Shown: in pieces, positions 1 through 8,792 of the stretch
Position numbering within the stretch: position 1 is the stretch's first letter
Layout of the letters: the number at the start of each line of letters is the position of its first letter
DNA from: Rhizobium sp. PP-CC-3A-592
GTDB taxonomy: Bacteria > Pseudomonadota > Alphaproteobacteria > Rhizobiales > Rhizobiaceae
Assembly (NCBI RefSeq): GCF_003217095.1
Contig: NZ_QJSR01000001.1
Location: forward strand, 124,001 to 188,000
Length of the DNA stretch: 64,000 nt
Reading direction: 5' to 3'
Notes under the pieces: generated by a model
The model's database searches: none
Told to the model about the DNA's origin: nothing
Seen by the model: only the letters and a program-made list of their open reading frames with translations
Translations under genes and position numbers: made by a program

Positions 1-7
1 GCATCCC

Positions 8-880
8 ATGGCCAAAGTCGCCTTCATCGGTCTCGGTGTCATGGGGTATCCCATGGCCCGCCATCTCGCCGTCAAGGGCGGCCATGACCTGACCGTCTAC
101 AACCGCACATCGGCGAAGGCCGACACATGGGTGTCGGAAAACGGCGGCACGTCGGCGGCGACCCCGGCTGAAGCTGCGCGCGATGCGGATTTCGTGTTCT
201 GCTGCGTCGGCAACGATGATGACCTGCGGTCGGTCACCACGGGCAAGGACGGCGCCTTCGAGACGCTTCGCACGGGCGCGATCTTCATCGACAACACCAC
301 CGCTTCCGCCGAAGTCGCCCGCGAACTGGATGCGGCCGCCCGGGCGCGTGGCGCGCATTTCATCGATGCCCCGGTCTCCGGCGGCCAGGCGGGTGCGGAG
401 AACGGCGTTCTCACCGTCATGTGCGGTGGCGATCCCGATGTGTTCGAACAAGCACGACCTGTCATCGACGCCTATGCACGCATGGTCGGGCTGATGGGGC
501 CGGCCGGCAGCGGTCAGCTCACCAAGATGGTCAACCAGATCTGCATTGCAGGCCTCGTCCAGGGATTGGCGGAAGCGATGCATTTCGGCAAGAGCGCCGG
601 GCTCGACATGGAGGCCGTCGTGGACGTGATCTCCAAGGGAGCGGCCGGTTCCTGGCAGATGGAAAACCGTCACAAGACGATGATCGCCGACACGTACGAC
701 TTCGGCTTTGCCGTCGACTGGATGCGCAAGGACCTCGACATCGTGCTGACCGAAGCCCGCCGCAATGGCGCGAAGCTTCCGGTCACCGCGCTGGTCGATC
801 AGTTCTACGGCGACGTGCAGGCGATGGGCGGCAAGCGCTGGGATACGTCGTCGCTGCTGGCGCGGCTGGAAAGAAAGTAG
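8..880 (+). CDS. NAD(P)-dependent 3-hydroxyisobutyrate dehydrogenase-family reductase
   Basis: A 290-residue beta-hydroxyacid dehydrogenase. The N-terminal Rossmann fold opens with GLGVMG (residues 8-13), the substrate-binding signature DAPVSGG lies at about 120-126, and the catalytic lysine is K173 in the GQLTK segment. The all-alpha C-terminal domain is complete. The family oxidises 3-hydroxyisobutyrate or reduces glyoxylate, succinic semialdehyde or tartronate semialdehyde; the substrate cannot be chosen from sequence. The start is the ATG at 8; only seven bases of upstream DNA are present, so promoter and ribosome site cannot be judged. It converges on the Lrp-type regulator at 923. Confidence 0.9.
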   Translation: MAKVAFIGLGVMGYPMARHLAVKGGHDLTVYNRTSAKADTWVSENGGTSAATPAEAARDADFVFCCVGNDDDLRSVTTGKDGAFETLRTGAIFIDNTTASAEVARELDAAARARGAHFIDAPVSGGQAGAENGVLTVMCGGDPDVFEQARPVIDAYARMVGLMGPAGSGQLTKMVNQICIAGLVQGLAEAMHFGKSAGLDMEAVVDVISKGAAGSWQMENRHKTMIADTYDFGFAVDWMRKDLDIVLTEARRNGAKLPVTALVDQFYGDVQAMGGKRWDTSSLLARLERK

Positions 881-895
881 GCGCGCCCCGCGCCT
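879..895. terminator. Short GC hairpin between convergent genes
   Basis: Arms AGGCGCG and CGCGCCT around a CCC loop sit at the stop codon of the first gene and are followed by a pyrimidine-rich stretch (TGCTTCCTCTTCC). It may help end transcription of the reductase gene. The T-run is weak, so this is a modest call. Confidence 0.35.
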
Positions 896-922
896 GCTTC
901 CTCTTCCCTTTCCCAGAGAACC

Positions 923-1411
923 TCAGTCCTCCTGGGACTTCGCCTGCTCCAGGATCATGTAGTCGAGCGGCATCTGCGTCGTGTACTTAATCTGCTCCAT
1001 GGCGAAAGCCGAGGACACGTCGCGGATCTCGATCTTGGCGATCAGGCGCTTGTAGAAGGCGTCATAGGCCGCGATATCCGGCACGACGACGCGCAGCAGG
1101 TAATCGACATCGCCGCTCATGCGGTAGAGTTCGACCACTTCGGGAAATTCTCCGACGACCTCGGAAAACCGCCGCAGCCATTCGATCGAGTGGGCATTGG
1201 TGCGGATCGACACGAAGACCGTGACCTTGGTGTTGATCTTTGCGGGATCGAGCAGGGCGACACGGCCACGGATGACGCCCTCTTCTTCCATCTTCTGGAT
1301 ACGGCGCCAGCACGGCGTCGTCGACAGGCCAACCTTCTTGGCCAGGTCGGCAACGGCGAGTGTCGAATCTTCCTGCAGAAGTCGCAGGATCTTGCGATCA
1401 AGACGATCCAT
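923..1411 (-). CDS. Lrp/AsnC-family transcriptional regulator
   Basis: A 162-residue regulator of the feast/famine family. Residues 1-60 form an AsnC-type helix-turn-helix (MDRLDRKILRLL start; LSTTPCWRRIQKME recognition region), and residues about 65-150 form the RAM ligand-binding domain with GDVDYLLRV near 105. These proteins act as dimers or octamers and sense amino acids or related metabolites. The ATG at 1411 is at the conventional family start. The 68-base upstream gap holds an AT-rich stretch (TATTATTTCTTCTATA) that probably includes its promoter. The effector and targets are unknown; the convergent dehydrogenase gene is only a positional candidate. Confidence 0.92.
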   Translation of the reverse strand: MDRLDRKILRLLQEDSTLAVADLAKKVGLSTTPCWRRIQKMEEEGVIRGRVALLDPAKINTKVTVFVSIRTNAHSIEWLRRFSEVVGEFPEVVELYRMSGDVDYLLRVVVPDIAAYDAFYKRLIAKIEIRDVSSAFAMEQIKYTTQMPLDYMILEQAKSQED

Positions 1412-1478
1412 TTCAGTAGCCCCCTTCGAATATTATTTCTTCTATAGCGTCAAAAGGGGCTAATGCCAGAGTGAATTC

Positions 1479-2120
1479 TTACGATATCCGCAATGCAATT
1501 TCAGCGCGGAGCACCGGCAGCAGTTCGGCTTCGAACCAGGGGTTCCGTTTCAGCCATGGCGTATTGCGCCAGCTGGGGTGCGGCAGAGGCAGCAGTTTCG
1601 GTCCTTCCGCCCGCTCGAACGTCCGCCGCCAGTCGGCCACCGTCGCCGTCATCGAGGCCTGCCGTTTCGTGCCGAGATGATAGGCCTGCGCATAGGCGCC
1701 GATGACGAGGATGAGGGAGGCGTTCGGGACAGCGGCGAGCGCCGTCTCCCGCCAGACGGGCGCGCATTCGCGCCGTGGCGGGATGTCGCCGCCATGCTTG
1801 TCGTAGCCGGGGAAGCAGAATCCCATGGGAACGATGGCGAAATTGTCGGGATCGTAGAAGGTCGGCCGGTCCACGCCGAGCCAGTCGCGCAACCGGTTTC
1901 CGGACGGGTCGTCGAAGGGGACGCCGCTGACATGCGCGCGCATGCCGGGGGCCTGGCTCGCGATAAGGATGCGCGCCTTCGCCGAGAGCACGAAGATGGG
2001 CCGGGGCTCATGCGGCAGCGGTGCACCGTAGACCGGCGCGTCGCGACAGATGCGGCAGGCGGAGATCGTTGCGGAGAGTTGATCGATGTCGTCTCTGGTC
2101 GGTGTCAGCGGGATGTCCAT
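1479..2120 (-). CDS. Uracil-DNA glycosylase-superfamily protein
   Basis: About 213 residues from the ATG at 2120. It has the UDG fold motifs in degenerate form: ASQAPG near residue 55 in place of the family 4 motif GEAPG, a central MGFCFPG/GDIPPR segment, and a C-terminal LPHPSWRN motif like the HPS DNA-intercalation loop. This matches the 'uracil-DNA glycosylase family protein' group common in rhizobia, whose activity is not well established. It overlaps the upstream nuclease gene by 16 bases, so the two are probably cotranscribed. An in-frame upstream codon at 2156 is possible but would lie deeper in the neighbour. Confidence 0.82.
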   Translation of the reverse strand: MDIPLTPTRDDIDQLSATISACRICRDAPVYGAPLPHEPRPIFVLSAKARILIASQAPGMRAHVSGVPFDDPSGNRLRDWLGVDRPTFYDPDNFAIVPMGFCFPGYDKHGGDIPPRRECAPVWRETALAAVPNASLILVIGAYAQAYHLGTKRQASMTATVADWRRTFERAEGPKLLPLPHPSWRNTPWLKRNPWFEAELLPVLRAEIALRIS

Positions 2121-2683
2121 GCGGTCTCGATGCGGCGCAACAGCGCCTTGATCCAATCCATGTCGATATGGGGCGCCTCAGCCATTCCGCCATGGCGGGC
2201 GCGCCAGTCTCGCGGTTGATCGAAGGTGCCGGCCCACAGCCCTGCCCGGCGTGCACGCGCATCGGCCTCCTCCGCCTCATAGTTGCCGAAGGCGACGGCA
2301 AAGCCGTCCTCGACCATGCGGGCGTTGAGGTCCTCTCCTCCCGCCGCACAGATCGCAAGCCGCCGGCCGTAGCGGTCGTCCGCGCGGCCTTCGCACGCGA
2401 CGCCGGCCTTGCCGATCAGCCGCGCCAGATGCCGTCGGGCCTCCTGCCCGCAATCCCAGTCCCTGCCGTTGCGCTCGCAGATCTGTGCGCTTTCCGGCGC
2501 GTCGATACCGATCAGGCGAATGCGATCTCGCCCGATGGCGAGCGTGTCGCCATCCACCACGCGCGGCTGGCCGGTCACCGTCTCGCCACCACCGGCAAGG
2601 CGGTTGGCGGCAAGCCAGACGAGCCCGAGGAAGAGGATCGTCAATAGACCGTCCCGGACAAGCGACCGTCGCCGGCTTAGCAT
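2105..2683 (-). CDS. Membrane-anchored thermonuclease (SNase-like) protein
   Basis: About 192 residues. A single N-terminal hydrophobic helix (LLTILFLGLVWLAA) is followed by a staphylococcal-nuclease OB-fold: VDGDTL (calcium/phosphate site), RLIGIDAPE (catalytic Arg and Glu) and DRYGRRLA (second catalytic Arg). All three active-site elements are present, so an active extracytoplasmic nuclease anchored in the inner membrane is expected. The start could be ATG 2683 or GTG 2692; neither has a strong ribosome site. It is divergent from the histidine kinase gene at 2797. Confidence 0.85.
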   Translation of the reverse strand: MLSRRRSLVRDGLLTILFLGLVWLAANRLAGGGETVTGQPRVVDGDTLAIGRDRIRLIGIDAPESAQICERNGRDWDCGQEARRHLARLIGKAGVACEGRADDRYGRRLAICAAGGEDLNARMVEDGFAVAFGNYEAEEADARARRAGLWAGTFDQPRDWRARHGGMAEAPHIDMDWIKALLRRIETAWTSR

Positions 2684-2796
2684 GGAAAACACCGTAGAAT
2701 TCGGCTGTCGAAGGACGGGCCAAGGGGTGCAGGAAGCAAGTTCTTAACAATTCTTACCTAGAATCTGTTGGGTATCCGTCAGACTTTCCGGACAAG

Positions 2797-4332
2797 ATGA
2801 ATCAGGGCGTCAGCACATCGACCGACAAGATCATTGTCGACAAATCGCGCAGCCATCGCAACAAGGCTGTGTCGAAAACCGTGCGCGCGAATCGCGAACG
2901 CCTGCAATCCGGCCCGTCGAACGGCGCCGGCTTCGACAAGGAAATGCTGGCTCTCTACGTCGCTTCCGTCCTGCAGGGCGCAGCAGCGATGCCGATTCTC
3001 CTGATGATGATCGCGGCCGGCGGGCTCTACTTGACGGAAAACGTGCAGATCGTCGGTTGGCTGATCCTGGCCCTCGTCATTCACGCCCTCGGCCTCCTTG
3101 CAGCACAGCGGGCCCGGCGAAAGGATTTGACGCCGGAGGCCGTCGTCTACTGGCGTCGGCGGTTCCTTGTCGTACAGGGGCTGATGGGCGTCGTTTGGGC
3201 GCTGTTCCTCTTGCAGGATTGCCAGTCCTGCGTGCCGCGCGATTTCGGGCTGTACAAGGGCGTGGCTCTTCTCGTGGCCCTTGCCGCCACGGCCATCGCC
3301 ACCATTCTGCTCCGCTATGCGCTGATCGTCACGTTCGCACCCTGCGTCGCCCTTCTCACCGGCACCGCCATCATGGCCGGACGCGGGGATCTCGTCGCGC
3401 TCGCCATCGTGCTTTCGACATCCCTTGCCTTTCTCGTCTACATGACGACGCGGATGCGACGCGCCAATATTCAGATCCTCTCCGTGCAGGCGGAAAAGGA
3501 CGATCTGATCGCGGAACTGGAAGTCGCGAAATCCATGTCGGACGAGGCGCGCCGGCGGGCGGAAGAGGCGAACCTCGCCAAATCCCGCTTTCTCGCCTCC
3601 ATGTCGCACGAGTTGCGCACGCCGCTGAACGCCATTCTCGGCTTCTCCGAGGTCATGTTCACCGAGGTGATGGGCCCGCTGAACAACCCGACCTACAAGG
3701 AGTATACCGGCGACATCCACCGCTCCGGCAAGCACCTGCTCGACCTGATCAACGAAATCCTCGATCTCTCCCGCATCGAGGCGGGCCGCTACGACCTCAA
3801 CGAAGAAGCGATCCTGCTTGCAGAGATTACCGAGGACTGCATCGGCATGGTGCAGCTGCGCGCCCGTACGAAGAGCATCACGATCACCGAACAGTTCGAG
3901 CAGGGCATGCCGGCCGTCTGGGTGGACGAGAAGGCCATGCGGCAGGTAACGCTGAACCTGCTGTCGAACGCCGTGAAGTTCACGCCGCAAGGCGGGCAGA
4001 TCTCGGTCAAGGTCGGGTGGACGGCCGGCGGCGGACAGTATCTGTCCATCAAGGATGACGGCCCCGGCATCCCGGAAGAGGAAATCCCCGTTGTGCTCTC
4101 GGCCTTCGGCCAAGGGTCGATCGCCATCAAGAGCGCGGAACAGGGAACCGGCCTCGGCTTGCCGATCGTGCAGGCGATCCTTGCAAAGCACGATGGCGAG
4201 TTCATCCTGCGCTCGAAGCTGCGCGAAGGGACGGAGGTCATCGCCATCCTGCCGGCGCGCCGCGTGCTTCAGACGGTCCCCGCCGTGCAGGAAACCGCCG
4301 CCGTTGCACGGCGTCGCAAGAGCTTCGCCTGA
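2797..4332 (+). CDS. Membrane sensor histidine kinase (PleC/DivJ/PdhS-like catalytic core)
   Basis: A 511-residue kinase. The N-terminal ~45 residues are basic and polar, followed by about six hydrophobic segments between residues 50 and 215 with little periplasmic loop. A short coiled coil leads into the HisKA dimerisation domain with MSHELRTPLN (phosphoacceptor H271). The ATPase domain shows the N-box NLLSNAVKF, G1 DDGPGIPE and G2 GTGLGLPI. The HisKA sequence resembles the alphaproteobacterial PleC/DivJ/PdhS group that controls DivK and the cell cycle, but the sensor region differs, so the output is unassigned. No response regulator gene lies next to it, as is usual for that group. Confidence 0.88.
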   Translation: MNQGVSTSTDKIIVDKSRSHRNKAVSKTVRANRERLQSGPSNGAGFDKEMLALYVASVLQGAAAMPILLMMIAAGGLYLTENVQIVGWLILALVIHALGLLAAQRARRKDLTPEAVVYWRRRFLVVQGLMGVVWALFLLQDCQSCVPRDFGLYKGVALLVALAATAIATILLRYALIVTFAPCVALLTGTAIMAGRGDLVALAIVLSTSLAFLVYMTTRMRRANIQILSVQAEKDDLIAELEVAKSMSDEARRRAEEANLAKSRFLASMSHELRTPLNAILGFSEVMFTEVMGPLNNPTYKEYTGDIHRSGKHLLDLINEILDLSRIEAGRYDLNEEAILLAEITEDCIGMVQLRARTKSITITEQFEQGMPAVWVDEKAMRQVTLNLLSNAVKFTPQGGQISVKVGWTAGGGQYLSIKDDGPGIPEEEIPVVLSAFGQGSIAIKSAEQGTGLGLPIVQAILAKHDGEFILRSKLREGTEVIAILPARRVLQTVPAVQETAAVARRRKSFA

Positions 4333-4351
4333 TCAAGAGCCTTGGATACTG

Positions 4352-5428
4352 TCAGGCGGGCAGGACGTGTCCCTGCCCCACGACCTCAATGGCCACAGTT
4401 TCGCCCGGTGCCGCGACATCGAAGCCGGAGACGCGCAGATCGAGAATGGTGCGCGCCGGGCCCTCGCCCACCTCCACCGTCAACCGGCAAAGGCCGCCGC
4501 CGAACTCGCTATCGAGCACGCGTGCCTGCACACCCTTCACCAAATCGGCCCCGCCGAGACCGAGCCAGCGGATGCGCAACTGCTCCGGGCGGAGCATCAC
4601 GAGCGACATCGATGCGGGGTCGGAAGAGGCTTTGTCGGTCGGTCCGACAGGAATAGGACCGAGAACGGTTTCCGCCTGTCCTGCGATCACCGTCGCGTCC
4701 AAGAGCACCGCATCGCCGAGAAAGAGCGCCGTCTGCCGATCGGCGGGGCAGCGGTAGAGCGATTGCGGGCTACCGGCCTGAACCAGTCGTCCCTCCCGGA
4801 ACACCGCGACATGATCGGCGAAGGACAGTGCCTCGCCCTGATCGTGCGTGACAAGAATGGACGTCGTTCCCGAAGCAGCCAGGATGCGCGAAACAGTACG
4901 GCGCATGGTGTCGCGCAAGCCGGTATCGAGAGCGGAGAACGGCTCGTCGAGCAGCATCAGCCGGGGTTCCAGCGCCAGGGCGCGGGCAAGCGCCACGCGT
5001 TGCTGCTGGCCGCCGGAGAGCTGGTGCGGACGCCGCGAGAGCATGTCCGCGTCGAGTTCCACCGTCTCCATCAACGCAGCGATACGCTTGTCACGGCCGT
5101 CCTGCCGTTTCGGCAGGCCGAAACCGATATTCTCACCGACAGTCAGATGCGGAAACAGTGCACCGTCCTGCGAGACGATGCCGATGCCGCGCTTATGGGC
5201 GGGCACATGAACGCCCTCGCCCGCGAGAACCGCGCCTTCCAGCGTGATGCGGCCGATATCGGGCCGCTCGAAACCGGCGATCAACTTCAGAAGCGTCGTC
5301 TTGCCGGAGCCCGAGGGACCGACAATCGCCGTTCGCGCACCGGCGGGTACGACGAGGGAGACGTCGATCAGGGCGCGGGCGTCGCGGCCATAGGTCTTGC
5401 TGACGGATGAGATGGAGAGAAAGCTCAT
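4352..5428 (-). CDS. Ferric iron ABC importer, ATP-binding subunit
   Basis: A 358-residue ABC ATPase of the FbpC type. Walker [10 protein letters not shown], signature [15 protein letters not shown], Walker [13 protein letters not shown] and the switch histidine in VTHDQGEA are intact. Residues from about 240 form a TOBE-like regulatory domain. The ATG at 5428 overlaps the permease stop by four bases (ATGA), so the two are translationally coupled. The substrate is inferred from the cognate binding protein, which has the FbpA iron ligands. It converges on the histidine kinase gene, 19 bases away. Confidence 0.92.
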   Translation of the reverse strand: MSFLSISSVSKTYGRDARALIDVSLVVPAGARTAIVGPSGSGKTTLLKLIAGFERPDIGRITLEGAVLAGEGVHVPAHKRGIGIVSQDGALFPHLTVGENIGFGLPKRQDGRDKRIAALMETVELDADMLSRRPHQLSGGQQQRVALARALALEPRLMLLDEPFSALDTGLRDTMRRTVSRILAASGTTSILVTHDQGEALSFADHVAVFREGRLVQAGSPQSLYRCPADRQTALFLGDAVLLDATVIAGQAETVLGPIPVGPTDKASSDPASMSLVMLRPEQLRIRWLGLGGADLVKGVQARVLDSEFGGGLCRLTVEVGEGPARTILDLRVSGFDVAAPGETVAIEVVGQGHVLPA

Positions 5429-7032
5429 GCGGCGCTCCCGCTTGCGCGACTGGATTGGCGGTGGAGGACCAGCGTCAGCGGCAGGGACAGAAGGACCATC
5501 ATCAGCGCATAGGGAGCGGCAGCGACATAATCGATCTCGCTCGTCAGCGACCAGAACTTGGTCGCGAGCGTCTCGACGCCGGTCGGCGAGAGCATGAGCG
5601 TGGCGGTGAGTTCGTTGGTGATGCCGAGCGCCACGAGCGCGGTGCTGGCCGCCGCACCGGGCGCGGCAAGGCGCATCGTCGTGACGCGGACGGCCGCCAA
5701 CGGCGCCCGCCCAAGCGCCATCGCGGCACGCTCCAGCTCCACCGGCGCCTGCGCGATGCTGGCCCGCAGCGCCACCAGGGCGCGCGGCAGGAACAGAAGG
5801 CCGTAGGCAAGGAGAAGCGTCGCGAATGTCTGGTAGAGCGGCAGAACCAGCCGGACGGTGATGGTGACCAGCGCCAGCGCCACGACGACGCCCGGCAGGG
5901 AGCCGACATAATAGTGGCAGGCTTCCAGAACCCGTTGCAGGCGGCCAGGTGCGCGCACCGAGAGCCAGGCCATGGGCGCGGCGGCAATCGTGGTCAGCAT
6001 GCCACCCATGACGGCGAGGAGAACGGTCTGCAACACGGCATTGCCCACCGTCTGCAACGGCCAGATCTCCAGCCCGCCGATGGCCAGCCACCGCGTCAGC
6101 GTCGTGAACGGCACGCCGATGGCGAGCGCAGCGGTGGCAAGGTTCAGCGCCAGCGCCGGCCACACCCAGCCCCCGAGCGCGTGGCGCGTCACCATGCGCG
6201 GCGCGCCCGAACCGACGCGGGCGTAGCGCTCCCCACCCCGCGCCAGCGCTTCCGTACCCAGCAGCGCCAGGCAGCAAAGGACGAGGACGCCGGAGAGCAT
6301 GTTGGCGGCCGGGCCGTTGAAAGCGGACTGGAACTGATCGACGATCGCCGTGGAAAACGTATCGAACCGGATCATGACGAAAAGGCCGTATTCGGCCAGG
6401 AGATGCAGGCCGACGAGCAGGCTTCCGCCGCAGATCGCGACCCGCAATTGCGGCAGGACGGCCCGGAAGAAGACCCGCCACGGGCTGAGACCGAGAGACG
6501 CCGCGGCATCCTCGATGGCCGGATCCAGCCTTCGCAGCTGTGCGGCTACCGGCAGATAGAGGAATGGAAAGTAGGCGAGCACCGAGACGAGGACGCCGCC
6601 GCTGAGGCCTTTCAGGCCGGGAACGAGGCTGATCCAGGCATAGGAATGCACGAAGGCGGGAACCGCGAGCGGCACGATGGCGAACCAGGCCCAGAGCCTT
6701 GCGAATGGCAGGTCCGTGCGCTCCGTCAGCCAGGCCAGCGCGACAGCCAGCACGATGGTCAGCGGCACGGTCGCCGCTTCGAGAAGCGCGGTGTTGATGA
6801 GGAGATCGCCGACACGGCCGCGAAAGACGAGCGCGACCACCTGATCCCACCCCGTCTGCACCGTCACGATCGCGACGAAACCGAGCGGAATGAGACTGAC
6901 CAGAGCCACGAGCAGGGCCGGCAGCGTGACCAGGGGATAGGCAAGCCGCGCGCGCCCTCGCTGCCCGGGCATCAGACGGCCCGGCGTCACACCCGGGGAG
7001 ACAGAGAAGGACTTGGCATCGGCATGCGGCAC
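5425..7032 (-). CDS. Ferric iron ABC importer, fused permease
   Basis: An inner-membrane permease with two BPD-transporter domains in one chain (about 12 hydrophobic segments), as in FbpB/SfuB. Coupling-loop (EAA) motifs are visible in each half: [13 protein letters not shown] in the first and [11 protein letters not shown] in the second. The start is uncertain. GTG 7032 has a GAGGCG ribosome site six bases upstream, ATG 6972 starts closest to the first helix but lacks one, and TTG 7131 would give 568 residues. It lies 150 bases or more after the binding-protein gene and is coupled to the ATPase gene. Confidence 0.88.
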   Translation of the reverse strand: MPHADAKSFSVSPGVTPGRLMPGQRGRARLAYPLVTLPALLVALVSLIPLGFVAIVTVQTGWDQVVALVFRGRVGDLLINTALLEAATVPLTIVLAVALAWLTERTDLPFARLWAWFAIVPLAVPAFVHSYAWISLVPGLKGLSGGVLVSVLAYFPFLYLPVAAQLRRLDPAIEDAAASLGLSPWRVFFRAVLPQLRVAICGGSLLVGLHLLAEYGLFVMIRFDTFSTAIVDQFQSAFNGPAANMLSGVLVLCCLALLGTEALARGGERYARVGSGAPRMVTRHALGGWVWPALALNLATAALAIGVPFTTLTRWLAIGGLEIWPLQTVGNAVLQTVLLAVMGGMLTTIAAAPMAWLSVRAPGRLQRVLEACHYYVGSLPGVVVALALVTITVRLVLPLYQTFATLLLAYGLLFLPRALVALRASIAQAPVELERAAMALGRAPLAAVRVTTMRLAAPGAAASTALVALGITNELTATLMLSPTGVETLATKFWSLTSEIDYVAAAPYALMMVLLSLPLTLVLHRQSSRASGSAA

Positions 7033-7185
7033 GTGTTGCGCCTCTACACGGAACGGAAAGATGCGCGCCTCCTGACCAGGAAGCGCGCACGGGTCGCGAT
7101 GACCTATTGCGGCGATTGTGGATGAAATCAATCCAGAATCGTCACACAGACGTGATGTTGCGTCGGGATGACGCCGGACCAGCGA

Positions 7186-8199
7186 TTAGAGAATGCCGGC
7201 CGCCGTCATCAGATCGGTGACCGACTTGCTGTTCAGCGACTGCGGATCGACCTTCGGGTAGTCCAGCGTGGAGAGTGCCGGAAGCGCCGCGTTGGATTCC
7301 GCATCCTTGGAAACGGAATATTCGAACGAGGTGCCGTCACGCAGGACGGCCTGTCCGCCCTTGCCCGTCAGCCACTTCAGGAAAGCCTGTGCCTCGGTCT
7401 TGTGCTGGCTGGAGGCGAGAATGCCGCCGCCGGAGATGCTGACGAAGGCGCCCGGATCCTGATTCTTGAAGAAATGCAGTGCGACGTTCTTGCTGTTCTC
7501 GCCGGTCTTCGCCTGATCGCCGAAGTAGTAGTAGTGGTAGATCACCGCGCCTTCGACTTCACCGGCGTTCACGGCCTTCATCGCCGTCGAATTGCCCTTG
7601 TAGGCGGTGAAGTTCGTCTTCATCGCGGCGAGCCATTCCTTGGTGGCGGCTTCGCCCTTCAGCGCCAGAAGCGCGCTGACGATCGCCTGGAAGTCGGCAC
7701 CGGCCGGCGAAGCGGCCCAGCGGCCCTTCCATGCGGGATCGGCAAGGTCGAGCAGCGACTTCGGCAGCTTGTCCTCGGTCAGCTTGGTCTTGTCATAGGC
7801 AAAGACGGTGGAACGGGCGGCAACGCCGACCCAATGGCCGTTGGACGGCTGGAAAGTCTCGGGAACCTGCGCAAGCGTGTCCTTGGCAACGGGTTCGAAC
7901 AGGCCGGCCTGATCGACCAGCGACATGGCAGGCGAATTCTCGGTGAGGAAGACGTCGGCGGGGGATGCGGCACCCTCCTGGACGATCTGGTTGGCAAACT
8001 CCATGTCGCTGCCCTTGCGCAGCGTCACTTTGATGCCGGTTTCCTTGGTGAAGGCTTCGGCCCAGGCAACGCCGAGGCTCTCGTGCTGCGCATTGTAGAC
8101 GACGATGCCGGCGGATTCAGACTGGGCGAGCGCGGGGTTCATCCCGGTCAGAAGAGCAGCCGCGGCAACGAAGCCTGCGGCGCGAACGGAAATTTTCAT
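7186..8199 (-). CDS. Periplasmic ferric iron-binding protein (FbpA/AfuA type)
   Basis: A 337-residue extracytoplasmic solute-binding protein. A signal peptide ends near ALAQ (residues 23-26). The mature protein begins with VVYNAQHE, where H39 matches the FbpA iron-ligand histidine, and carries the tyrosine cluster YHYYY at 221-225, matching the paired FbpA ligand tyrosines. Together these support Fe3+ over thiamine or polyamine. The ATG at 8199 is fixed by a perfect AGGAGG six bases upstream; longer in-frame readings lack that. It is first in an importer operon with the permease and ATPase and has an iron-responsive promoter. Confidence 0.92.
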   Translation of the reverse strand: MKISVRAAGFVAAAALLTGMNPALAQSESAGIVVYNAQHESLGVAWAEAFTKETGIKVTLRKGSDMEFANQIVQEGAASPADVFLTENSPAMSLVDQAGLFEPVAKDTLAQVPETFQPSNGHWVGVAARSTVFAYDKTKLTEDKLPKSLLDLADPAWKGRWAASPAGADFQAIVSALLALKGEAATKEWLAAMKTNFTAYKGNSTAMKAVNAGEVEGAVIYHYYYFGDQAKTGENSKNVALHFFKNQDPGAFVSISGGGILASSQHKTEAQAFLKWLTGKGGQAVLRDGTSFEYSVSKDAESNAALPALSTLDYPKVDPQSLNSKSVTDLMTAAGIL

Positions 8200-8242
8200 G
8201 ACGACCTCCTGAGAGTGCCCGGGCGACGCGCCCGGCAGAGGC

Positions 8243-8271
8243 GGTATAAATAAGCTGAACCTGAAGGTCAA
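8243..8271 (-). promoter_or_regulatory. Sigma-70 promoter overlapped by an iron-responsive operator (RirA-type IRO box)
   Basis: Reading the minus strand, -35 TTGACC (8271-8266) and -10 TATACC (8248-8243) are separated by exactly 17 bases, about 44 bases before the binding-protein ATG. The sequence TGACCTTCAGGTTCA (8270-8256) overlaps the -35 and spacer and fits TGA-N9-TCA, the IRO motif bound by the rhizobial iron regulator RirA. A repressor there would block polymerase when iron is plentiful. A half-site of the Irr box, TTCTAAA, lies just upstream (about 8272-8278). Function is inferred from motif and position. Confidence 0.7.
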
Positions 8272-8350
8272 CTTTAGAAGCGCTTGCTTTCATACACAGT
8301 TTCGTAAGAAGCGTACCTTCCCGCAGCGAACGGTGATCACCTTTGCGCCA

Positions 8351-8791
8351 TCAAAGTCCGGTCAACGGCATGTCGGTCACGACATGCGAGAGGAAGACGA
8401 CATAGAACGCATAGCCTGCATTGGCGAGGATCAGGCAGAGGCAGGCGAGCGAGCCGAGATCCTTGGCGTTGCGGCCCATTTCCGAGATTTCGGGCGACAC
8501 CCGATCGACGATTTCCTCGATCGCCGTGTTCAGCGCCTCGAACGCGATCATCAGCAGGAAGAGCAGCATCATCGCGACGTACTGGAACAGTGTTGCGCCG
8601 CTGATGGCGAAGGCCAGCATCGCCACGGCAAAGCCGATAAGCTCCTGCCGGAAGGCGGCTTCGCCGAGAAGACGCCGTGCGCCCCCTAGCGAGTAAGTCG
8701 CGGCGGCGAAAAAGTGCTGGAAGCCTGTGAGCTTTCGCGGCAGCTTCCGGGTCGGCTCTCGCTCCTGCATGCGCAGCGTATTCCTGTTCAT
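8351..8791 (-). CDS. dgkA: Diacylglycerol kinase
   Basis: A 146-residue integral membrane kinase with three hydrophobic helices and the DgkA signature [13 protein letters not shown] plus the [10 protein letters not shown] segment. It phosphorylates diacylglycerol to phosphatidic acid with ATP in the inner membrane. The ATG at 8791 follows the eptA stop with one base between (TGAGATG), so translation is coupled. The pairing is functional: EptA consumes phosphatidylethanolamine and releases diacylglycerol, which DgkA returns to phospholipid synthesis. The N-terminal ~30 residues are polar and basic, longer than in E. coli DgkA. Confidence 0.93.
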   Translation of the reverse strand: MNRNTLRMQEREPTRKLPRKLTGFQHFFAAATYSLGGARRLLGEAAFRQELIGFAVAMLAFAISGATLFQYVAMMLLFLLMIAFEALNTAIEEIVDRVSPEISEMGRNAKDLGSLACLCLILANAGYAFYVVFLSHVVTDMPLTGL

Positions 8792-8792
8792 C

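Noticed and set aside
4352-7090. A 912-residue reading frame across the ABC ATPase and the permease region
   Set aside because: The N-terminal two thirds is an out-of-frame reading of the permease gene (Arg/Ala-rich, no transporter pattern). The true ATPase starts at ATG 5428, coupled to the permease stop.
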